14,515 nt of DNA from Peptococcaceae bacterium BRH_c23. Lineage in GTDB: Bacteria; Bacillota_B; Desulfitobacteriia; Desulfitobacteriales; Desulfitobacteriaceae. The position numbers and the translations under genes are program-made. The notes below the pieces were generated by a model that did not search any database, had not been told where the DNA came from, and saw nothing but the letters and a program-made list of their open reading frames with translations. Where the stretch lies: contig LADV01000107.1 of NCBI GenBank assembly GCA_000961805.1, positions 1 to 14,515 on the forward strand, read 5' to 3'. Shown here piece after piece: positions 7,917 through 14,022 of this stretch; the first letter of the stretch is position 1, and the number at the start of each line of letters is the position of its first letter.

Positions 7917-9254
7917 TTGAGTCGACTCTTTGGAACCGATGGGGTCCGTGGTGTGGCTAACAGCCAGTTGACACCGAATCTCGCTTTTAGACTTGGGCAA
8001 GCAGGGGCTTATGTGCTTAGTAAAGAGCATCCACACCCTCGAATTGTCATCGGCAAAGATACTCGGATTTCTGGAGATATGCTTGAAGCGGCACTTATCG
8101 CCGGAATATGCTCGGTCGGAGCGGATGTTTTACGGGTCGGTGTACTACCAACACCTGGGATCGCTCTCTTAACGCGTACCCTTGATGTTAGTGCCGGAGT
8201 GGTGATTTCAGCATCCCATAACCCTGTTCAAGATAACGGCATAAAATTCTTTGATTCAACCGGGTATAAATTACCGGATGCTATCGAAGATGAAATCGAA
8301 AGCATCGTAGATAGTGAAGATAAACCTTGGCAGATCCCTGTTGGCGGTGAGATCGGGCGAGTGATTGAGGTGAACGATGCAGGACGTCGCTATAAGGAGT
8401 TTCTTAAAAGTACTGTAGGGCGACTGGACGGGATTAAAGTTGTCTTGGACTGTGCCAACGGAGCGGCATCGTTTGTAGGCCCAGAAGTATTGCAAGAAAT
8501 CGGAGTAGAAGTCATCTCTATCTGTAATATACCAGACGGTGTGAATATCAATGATAGTTGTGGATCGACTCATCCAGAACAGTTGCAGCGAGCAGTTTTA
8601 GAACACGGCGCAGATCTAGGCTTAGCCATGGACGGAGATGCTGACCGTCTCATCGTGGTTGATGAACGTGGGGCGATTTTAGACGGAGATTTTATCATGC
8701 TGATTTGTGCCCTAGCTCAGAAGGCTAAAGGGACCTTAGCCCAGAATGCAGTCGTGATAACCGTCATGAGTAACTTAGGTCTCCATCTGGCCCTGAAAAA
8801 GGCAGAAATCTCAATTTTCGAGACACAAGTCGGGGATCGCTATGTCATGGAAGAGTTGATCAAGACCGGGGCGAAGCTTGGTGGAGAGCAGTCTGGACAT
8901 ATTATTTTCCTGGACAGCAACACGACCGGAGATGGACTATTGACCGCTCTGCAGTTGTTAGCTGTGGTGAAGGAGCGGCAACTTCCGCTCTCCCAACTCG
9001 CATCTCAAATGCAGCGGTTACCTCAGGTGCTCCTCAATACTAAGGTACAACATAAAGACCGCTTAATGAAGGATGAGAGAGTACTTGCGAAAGTACATGA
9101 AGCTGAGGAATTTCTAAACGGTACTGGCAGAGTCTTAGTACGTCCTTCCGGGACAGAGCCACTCATCCGAGTCATGGTTGAAGGACCTGACCAACAAAAA
9201 TTAAAAGAATTGGCCCAAGGGGTCATTGACATTATTAATCAATGTGATGAATAA
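7917..9254 (+). CDS. glmM: Phosphoglucosamine mutase GlmM
   Basis: Converts glucosamine-6-phosphate to glucosamine-1-phosphate on the way to UDP-GlcNAc. An in-frame ATG exists at 7899, but the TTG at 7917 is preferred. AAGGGAGGG lies seven bases before it, and it gives the usual N-terminus ([12 protein letters not shown]) and the family length, 445 residues. Key sites are intact: Ser100 in 'ISASHNP' is the phospho-carrying serine, 'DGDADR' binds magnesium, and '[11 protein letters not shown]' binds the substrate phosphate. It is 91 bases from the FAD gene, with no clear terminator between them, so co-transcription with cdaA-cdaR is likely. GlmM is known to bind CdaA and inhibit it in other Firmicutes. 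Confidence 0.96.
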   Translation: MSRLFGTDGVRGVANSQLTPNLAFRLGQAGAYVLSKEHPHPRIVIGKDTRISGDMLEAALIAGICSVGADVLRVGVLPTPGIALLTRTLDVSAGVVISASHNPVQDNGIKFFDSTGYKLPDAIEDEIESIVDSEDKPWQIPVGGEIGRVIEVNDAGRRYKEFLKSTVGRLDGIKVVLDCANGAASFVGPEVLQEIGVEVISICNIPDGVNINDSCGSTHPEQLQRAVLEHGADLGLAMDGDADRLIVVDERGAILDGDFIMLICALAQKAKGTLAQNAVVITVMSNLGLHLALKKAEISIFETQVGDRYVMEELIKTGAKLGGEQSGHIIFLDSNTTGDGLLTALQLLAVVKERQLPLSQLASQMQRLPQVLLNTKVQHKDRLMKDERVLAKVHEAEEFLNGTGRVLVRPSGTEPLIRVMVEGPDQQKLKELAQGVIDIINQCDE

Positions 9255-9291
9255 ATAAAAAATACCAATAGCTTACTGTCTCTAATTCACG

Positions 9292-9297
9292 TATAAT
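9292..9297 (+). promoter_or_regulatory. Candidate -10 box for the glmS leader transcript
   Basis: TATAAT at 9292-9297 is a perfect -10 hexamer 38 bases after the glmM stop. The region 17 bases upstream (TAGCTT) is a weak -35. A start near 9304 would give a ~237-base leader before the ribozyme. The start would fall inside the left arm of the 13-bp inverted repeat at 9298-9349. Confidence 0.4.
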
Positions 9298-9349
9298 GGT
9301 TCATGTGCCTTTAGTAGTAAAGAACTCACATAGTTGAGGCACATGAACC
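9298..9349. repeat. 13-bp perfect inverted repeat downstream of glmM
   Basis: The arms 9298-9310 (GGTTCATGTGCCT) and 9337-9349 (AGGCACATGAACC) match perfectly across a 26-base centre. No T-run follows, so it is not a normal intrinsic terminator. It could be a dyad operator next to the TATAAT at 9292, a hairpin protecting the 3' end of glmM mRNA, or part of an unrecognised leader structure. The rest of 9350-9535 is purine-rich and holds no gene I can support. Confidence 0.75.
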
Positions 9350-9535
9350 CAACCGATCTGCTGTGTGGAGGTTAGACCGATTCTTAATGTGTTGTCTATC
9401 ATAATAATGGAGAGAAGGTGATGTTCTAGGTTGAGAGATAAAGATTGAAGCTCAGAGTTTTGGAGTCAGGAGTTGAGTTTGAGCAAAAGGCTAAAGATAC
9501 TTGTGGATAGACAGTTGTAGTTAGAGGGCAATATA

Positions 9536-9685
9536 TTAAAGCGCCAGGACCTTAAGAGGATTTTCTATTTAAGGTCGACGAGGAAGAGGGTTATCGAACA
9601 ATTCGGCGGATCCCTCTCGGTGGCTTGTCACCGTAAAGCTTGCTTAAAACCGAGGAGTAATTCTCGGGACAAAGAGAAAGCTGAC
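9536..9685 (+). ncRNA. glmS ribozyme (glucosamine-6-phosphate-activated self-cleaving riboswitch)
   Basis: Core sequences fit the glmS ribozyme family in order. GCGCC starts at 9541, the expected cleavage site being between A9540 and G9541. P1 is GACCTTAA (9548-9555) with TTAAGGTC (9569-9576). Then come GACGAGG and TTATCGAA, and GAGGG (9586-9590) pairs with CCCTC (9612-9616), with TTCGGCGGAT between them. P3 is CGGTG (9618-9622) with CACCG (9629-9633). P4 is CCGAG (9650-9654) with CTCGG (9663-9667). The conserved tail GGACAAAGAGAAAGC follows. In known cases glucosamine-6-phosphate acts as a cofactor for cleavage, which exposes a 5' hydroxyl and leads to decay of glmS mRNA. It lies 225 bases before the glmS start. 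Confidence 0.95.
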
Positions 9686-9725
9686 AAGACAAGGGGAAAG
9701 TCTACTCAATTTGCCCCCTTGCTTG
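9685..9725 (+). promoter_or_regulatory. Strong hairpin just after the glmS ribozyme
   Basis: CAAG (9685-9688) and CAAGGGG (9690-9696), separated by a bulged A, pair with CCCCTTG (9715-9721) and CTTG (9722-9725). This gives an 11-bp stem with an 18-base loop. No T-run follows. Its right arm overlaps a segment (9711-9717) that could instead pair with the right arm of the terminator at 9749, so it could act as an anti-antiterminator. The structure is seen in the sequence; the switching role is inferred. Confidence 0.5.
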
Positions 9726-9748
9726 AATTGCCTAAAATCTAAAGCAAC

Positions 9749-9781
9749 AAGTCGTCCGTACAGGGGCGACTTTATTTTTTT
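9749..9781 (+). terminator. Intrinsic terminator between glmS ribozyme and glmS
   Basis: AAGTCGTCC (9749-9757) pairs with GGGCGACTT (9764-9772) with one G-U pair and a six-base loop, followed by TATTTTTTT. It is the best terminator in the window. It lies after the ribozyme but 129 bases before the glmS ATG, so it would stop the leader transcript before the gene unless opposed. The stretch 9782-9909 shows no convincing new promoter, which favours an attenuator over a plain terminator. Confidence 0.8.
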
Positions 9782-9909
9782 ACTAGAAGACCAGTCTAAA
9801 TGAATCATCGAGCGACGTACGTAGTATACGTAAAGCAAGAACAGGGATTATAAGGATTAATGATGAGCAGCCAGAGGCCAGCGCAATTATTTTGAAGGAG
9901 ATGTTACAA

Positions 9910-11733
9910 ATGTGTGGAATTGTAGGATATATTGGAAATAAAGTAGCCATTCCGATTCTGGTAGACGGCTTAAAGAAGCTTGAGTATCGGGGGTATGATT
10001 CCGCAGGCGTTGCCGTGCTGGATCATGAGGAAATTGTCATTTCTAAAAGCGTGGGTAAGTTAGTAGCTTTAGAAGAGGAACTTGGAGCAGTTTATTCCCA
10101 ATCATTCATTGGGATCGGGCATACTCGCTGGGCGACTCATGGGCGACCTTCTCAAGCTAATGCTCATCCGCATAGCGACTGTGGTCAGGATTTTGTCGTG
10201 GTGCACAACGGAATTATTGAGAATTACCTAGAATTAAGGGAAAGACTGATCGAAAAGGGACATCAGTTTGTTTCAGAAACAGATACAGAAGTTTTAGCCC
10301 ATTTGGTGGAGGACTATTATGCAGGAGACCTTGAGGCGGCTGTCCGTGAAGTCTTGAAGACAATTCATGGATCCTATGCCATGGTTGTCCTAAGCCGTAA
10401 GGAGCCCGATAAGTTGGTTGCCGCCCGTAAAGACAGTCCGATGGTAGTGGGCCTTGGAGATGGTGAGTTCTTCGTGGCCAGTGATATAACTGCGATTTTA
10501 AACTATACGAGAAAAGTCTATATCTTAGATGACGGCGAGATGGTCGTCATAACAAAAGCTGGGGTTAAAGTCTCGGACTTCGAAGGAATTCCGCACACGA
10601 AGGACGTTTTTGACGTGAAGTGGGATGCCGTGGCTGCAGAAAAAGGCGGGTACGAGCATTTCATGCTCAAAGAAATTCACGAGCAGCCTCGTGCTTTGAA
10701 GGATACGATGTTGGGTCGTTTAGAAGAGGAAAGAGTCGTTCTTCAGGAAGTCGATCTGACCCTTGAAGAACTTGCGAAAATCAACAAAGTATATATTGTG
10801 GCTTGTGGTACTGCCTGGCATGCCGGATTAGTCGGCAAGACTTTGATTGAGCGCTGGGCACGTCTCCCGGTGGAAGTAGATATTGCCTCAGAGTTCCGTT
10901 ATCGTTCCCCGCTTGTGGATGAGAATACCCTAGTAGTAGTGGTCAGCCAGTCCGGAGAAACAGCCGACACTTTAGCGGCACTGCGAGAAGCTAAAAATCG
11001 CGGAGCACGCGTGGTAGCCGTCACGAATGTCGTGGGCAGCACGGTATCCCGTGAAGCTCATGATGTAATCTTTACTTGGGCGGGCCCAGAGATCGCGGTC
11101 GCTTCTACGAAAGCTTATACCACTCAGCTGGAAGGAATGGTGTTACTCGGACTCTATCTTGCCCAAGTCAAAGGAACCTTGCCTGCCAAAAAGATCGGGG
11201 AAATTATCTCCGCTCTGAAGAGAATTCCTGCCCAAGCTCAAGAGGTTTTGGATCAGGAAAGCCTGATCAAAGAGTTAGCAAAGTCCTTTGTTAATGTGGA
11301 AGATGCTTTTTTCATCGGTCGCTCGTTAGACTGGGCCGTTGCCATGGAAGGCTCCCTGAAATTAAAGGAGATTTCCTATATTCATGCAGAAGCTTATGCC
11401 GCGGGAGAATTAAAACACGGCACTTTAGCACTGATCACAGAGCATACGCCGGTGATTGCTCTGGCAACTCAACGGGATGTGTACGATAAAACGATCTCCA
11501 ATGTCAAAGAGGTTAAAGCTCGGGATGCTCGTGTGATCGGACTGACCTATAAGGGCAACACCAACTTGGCGAAGTCCGTCGACCATGTGATCTACATTCC
11601 AGAGACCCTAGATGAGCTTGCTCCGATTTTGACAGTTATACCGCTGCAGCTTCTGTCTTACTATGTCTCCGTGGCTAGAGGGTGTGACGTCGATAAGCCA
11701 AGGAATTTGGCCAAGAGTGTGACGGTGGAGTAG
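9910..11733 (+). CDS. glmS: Glutamine-fructose-6-phosphate aminotransferase (isomerizing) GlmS
   Basis: Makes glucosamine-6-phosphate from fructose-6-phosphate and glutamine, the first step to UDP-GlcNAc and peptidoglycan. The start is the ATG at 9910, nine bases after GAAGGAG. It puts Cys2 right after Met (MCGIVGYIG), as needed for the N-terminal nucleophile of the glutaminase domain (about residues 1-220, with 'GHTRWATHG' and 'HNGIIENY'). Two SIS sugar-isomerase domains follow, with 'VACGTAWHAG', 'VSQSGETADT' and 'ASTKAYTTQ'. The protein ends in the family's invariant PRNLAKSVTVE. At 607 residues it has normal length. It is controlled by the upstream ribozyme. Its 3' end is the recognition site for the Tn7-like element that follows. 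Confidence 0.98.
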   Translation: MCGIVGYIGNKVAIPILVDGLKKLEYRGYDSAGVAVLDHEEIVISKSVGKLVALEEELGAVYSQSFIGIGHTRWATHGRPSQANAHPHSDCGQDFVVVHNGIIENYLELRERLIEKGHQFVSETDTEVLAHLVEDYYAGDLEAAVREVLKTIHGSYAMVVLSRKEPDKLVAARKDSPMVVGLGDGEFFVASDITAILNYTRKVYILDDGEMVVITKAGVKVSDFEGIPHTKDVFDVKWDAVAAEKGGYEHFMLKEIHEQPRALKDTMLGRLEEERVVLQEVDLTLEELAKINKVYIVACGTAWHAGLVGKTLIERWARLPVEVDIASEFRYRSPLVDENTLVVVVSQSGETADTLAALREAKNRGARVVAVTNVVGSTVSREAHDVIFTWAGPEIAVASTKAYTTQLEGMVLLGLYLAQVKGTLPAKKIGEIISALKRIPAQAQEVLDQESLIKELAKSFVNVEDAFFIGRSLDWAVAMEGSLKLKEISYIHAEAYAAGELKHGTLALITEHTPVIALATQRDVYDKTISNVKEVKARDARVIGLTYKGNTNLAKSVDHVIYIPETLDELAPILTVIPLQLLSYYVSVARGCDVDKPRNLAKSVTVE

Positions 11734-11760
11734 GGGTTTGGGTTGTGAAACAGCAGCAGC
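11698..11760. other. attTn7-type attachment site (glmS 3' end plus insertion point)
   Basis: Tn7 recognises the conserved last codons of glmS and inserts about 25 bases past the stop. Here the glmS stop ends at 11733 and the transposon TGT end starts at 11761. The expected 5-bp target duplication is therefore 11756-11760 (GCAGC), centred 25 bases after the stop. The recognition part covers the codons for DKPRNLAKSVTVE. The second copy of the duplication would be beyond the window, so it cannot be checked here. Confidence 0.8.
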
Positions 11761-11768
11761 TGTTCATC

Positions 11769-11828
11769 GGAAATAAAGTTTTTCAATAGGAAAAAAAGTT
11801 GTTAAAAAGGAAATAAAGTTATTAAATA
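11769..11828 (+). repeat. Three tandem 20-bp TnsB-binding-type end repeats
   Basis: Units at 11769-11788, 11789-11808 and 11809-11828 begin GGAAATAAAGTT, GGAAAAAAAGTT and GGAAATAAAGTT, each followed by eight AT-rich bases. The exact 20-bp period without gaps fits the packed sites of a Tn7 right end (Tn7 itself uses ~22-bp TnsB sites). The first unit starts eight bases from the TGT end, the same offset as in Tn7. A degenerate fourth unit (GGAACCACCATT from 11830) is possible. TnsB bound here would probably repress tnsA, whose promoter region adjoins the third repeat. Confidence 0.85.
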
Positions 11829-11831
11829 TGG

Positions 11832-11883
11832 AACCACCATTTTATGGTATACTAATTGGTAGTATATTCAAGGAAAGGTGGTT
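11832..11883 (+). promoter_or_regulatory. tnsA promoter region with nested inverted repeats covering the RBS
   Basis: Outer arms AACCACC (11832-11838) and GGTGGTT (11877-11883) pair perfectly; the right arm includes the tnsA ribosome binding site. Inner arms TATACTA (11848-11854) and TAGTATA (11860-11866) pair around ATTGG. The inner repeat contains TATACT, a candidate -10 on both strands; a second candidate -10 is TATATT at 11863-11868. The -35 matches are weak. A transcript started here would lack the left outer arm, while readthrough RNA from glmS would contain both arms. Confidence 0.5.
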
Positions 11884-11890
11884 TTTTCTT

Positions 11891-12721
11891 TTGCCTGGAG
11901 GAAAAAGCCTATGGAATGAAGCTAAGTTCAAACGATATCTGAAAGAGGGCCGTGGTCAAGGAATAGGAGCAGATTATATTCCTTGGCATAGGGTTCAAGA
12001 CTTCAATTCGAGAGGAAGAACTTCTCGTGGACCAGGTTGGAAAACAGGAAGAGAGCATCAACTCTTTTCTGACCTCGAAACGAATTACTTTTATATGCTT
12101 GAATGGGAAGATTCAGTTACGGATATACGAGAACAATATCCTTTGCTGGATTTGGAACTGGCCATGAGGATCGCGGAAGAAATAGGAGTCAAATATCCTG
12201 CAAGGCAAGGATTTCCGTGGATGCTTACTACAGATTTCTTGATTAATACTGTTGTTAATGGTAAAGAAGTCACCATTGCAAGGACAGTTAAGCCTTCTGA
12301 GGACTTGGAAAAACGACGGATATTAGAGAAGTTTGAGATTGAGCGAAGATATTGGCAGACCAAGGACATTGATTGGGCGATCGTTACCGAAAACGAGATT
12401 CAAAGGCAAGTCTCAAGGAATATCGAGTGGCTACACCCTTACAAGCGTCTAGAACCAACTGAAAGTCTGTCGCAGGACGACCTGATATACTATGCAGAAA
12501 TAATAAAAAGAGAGCTTGATAAAAGCGCAAAGCCCATAAGAATTGTTCTGACTCAAATAGAAAAGAACCATAATTTGAATTCCGGAACAGGGATATATCT
12601 CTTTAAACATTTGTTAGCTTGCAAAGATATTAAGATGAACATGGGTACGAAAATCTATGAAGGGTGTTCGGCAGCAGATATATTGTCTATCCACTTTGAA
12701 CATGAGGAGGCAATTGTATGA
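11891..12721 (+). CDS. tnsA: TnsA transposase subunit (endonuclease) of a Tn7-like element
   Basis: TnsA cuts the 5' ends of the transposon, working with TnsB. An in-frame ATG at 11828 lies in the end repeats and upstream of the likely promoter, so I prefer the TTG at 11891, nine bases after AGGAAAGGTGG. This gives 276 residues (Tn7 TnsA has 273). It also places the catalytic residues as in Tn7: Glu63 in 'SDLETNYF', Asp115 in 'LTTDFLI' and Lys134 in 'ARTVKP', against E63, D114 and K132. The motifs 'GRGQG..ADY.PW', 'VTDIREQYPLL' and 'WAIVTE' are typical of the family. The C-terminal part should bind TnsC. The stop overlaps the tnsB start as ATGA, so translation is coupled. The gene looks intact. 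Confidence 0.93.
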   Translation: MPGGKSLWNEAKFKRYLKEGRGQGIGADYIPWHRVQDFNSRGRTSRGPGWKTGREHQLFSDLETNYFYMLEWEDSVTDIREQYPLLDLELAMRIAEEIGVKYPARQGFPWMLTTDFLINTVVNGKEVTIARTVKPSEDLEKRRILEKFEIERRYWQTKDIDWAIVTENEIQRQVSRNIEWLHPYKRLEPTESLSQDDLIYYAEIIKRELDKSAKPIRIVLTQIEKNHNLNSGTGIYLFKHLLACKDIKMNMGTKIYEGCSAADILSIHFEHEEAIV

Positions 12722-14022
12722 GAAAAAACCTCCTGATAAATGATCTGATCTGTTGGACTGATGATGGAGATCGCCTAGAAAGGGTTCTCTGGATTGACGA
12801 AGGCCGGGTTATTGCTTTTTGCATAGATGTACAAGCTTCAGTTGGATTTCCTCGGAAGGTGCCATTATCTCAAATTAATGAATCTATTGAGCGATATGAA
12901 GCTGTAATAATTGAAAATGATCCATACGCTGTAATTGTGAGAGAAGATGATTTAACAGAGAGCCAAAGGGTATTGAGAGATATGGGCTGGAATGTTGTTT
13001 CATCCGTGATTTCTAAAGTTGGTGAACCGGATATTTTTATTCGAGAAAAACGTGGATCTGTTATTGTTTCTGTCTCCAAGGAGTTTAGGATTTCCGTAAA
13101 TACAGTCTACAGATATTTGAGAAGGTATTGGCAGCGTGGAAAGAGGCCCAGCGCCTTGCTGCCTGATTATAGCAATTCGGGAGGAAGAGGGAAGCCGAAG
13201 AGCGCCGGAGAAAAGAAACGGGGTCGTCCGAGAAAAAATCCCTCTATAGCAGGAACTGGGATCAATGTGGATGAATCGATAAAGCAGATATTTCTTATTG
13301 CTTATGAAGAGTTTTATAAGACCCGCAAAGAATTAACTTTGGCTAAAACCTACGAGAGAATGTGTGAGAAATATTTTGCGGAGAATATGTATTTTGAGGA
13401 CGGACAGAAGAGGGTTGCCATATTAGGGCCAGATGAAAGGCCGAATTTGGATCAATTTGACTATTGGGTTGAGAAGCATGAGAAAACAAACTTTAACAGT
13501 ACTGTGATTGCAAGGAAAGGTGAAAAGTGGTTTTCTTTGAAGGGCAGGGCATTGCAAGGAAGATCCGATGCGGAGCTTATCGGCCCCGGTTCATTGTTTC
13601 AGATTGATTCTACAGTCGGCGATGTGTATCTCGTATCAAGATTTAACAGAGAGTGGATTATTGGCAGGCCGGTGATTTATGCAGTAATTGACGCATTTAG
13701 CCGGATGGTCGCAGGAATATATGTTGGCTTAGAGGGACCATCTTGGTTGGAAGCAGCAAATGCTATAGCTAACTGTGCGACTGATAAAGTGAAGTTCTGT
13801 AAGGATTATGATATAAACATTGAACCTGAAGAGTGGCCTATTAAAGGACTGCCCAATGCCATAGTGGCGGATCGTGGTGAACTGGAAGGAAAGCCTGTTG
13901 AGACACTGAGTAAAAACCTTCATGTGTGGATTAAGAACACCCCGCCTTATAGTGGTTGTTACAAAAAAGCAGGAACAGGCAAAAACAAACCCTGCAAGCG
14001 AACAAGCGTGTCACTCGTTTAG
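12718..14022 (+). pseudogene. tnsB: tnsB (DDE transposase subunit), interrupted before the catalytic Glu
   Basis: TnsB binds the transposon ends and joins 3' ends to the target with a DDE retroviral-integrase fold. The start overlaps tnsA by four bases (ATGA), with an ATGAGGAGG site. Visible parts: a helix-turn-helix-like stretch near residues 119-136 ('KEFRISVNTVYRYLRRY'), a basic linker with GRPRK (169-173), then the rve domain with Asp297 ('FQIDST') and Asp385 ('VADRGE'). Family likeness stops at 'NTPPY' (residue 411). Normally a PPYRGD-like stretch leads to the catalytic Glu ~35 residues after the second Asp, near 420. Here residues 412/414-434 are unrelated and end at a stop at 14022. 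About 290 residues including the catalytic Glu and the TnsC-binding tail are missing, so the protein should be inactive. Confidence 0.88.

Noticed and set aside
9350..9535. T-box or other known riboswitch between the dyad and the ribozyme
   Set aside because: No AGGGTGGNACCGCG-type T-box motif or other class signature is visible; the stretch is purine-rich with only weak hairpins.
11744..11760. TGTGAAACAG as an alternative transposon end
   Set aside because: It would put the insertion only about 10 bases after the glmS stop and 25 bases from the first end repeat. The TGT at 11761 fits Tn7 spacing on both sides.
11749..11766. Palindrome AACAGC...GCTGTT across the transposon junction
   Set aside because: It joins host CAG repeats with the element's TGT end, so the symmetry arises from the junction and is probably chance.
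11769..11828. Short CRISPR-like array
   Set aside because: The 20-bp units are contiguous with no unique spacers, and they sit at a Tn7-type end. No cas genes or other arrays are in the window.
11828..11890. ATG at 11828 as the tnsA start
   Set aside because: It lies at the edge of the end repeats, upstream of the likely promoter, without a ribosome site. The TTG at 11891 has one and brings the catalytic residues to Tn7-like positions.
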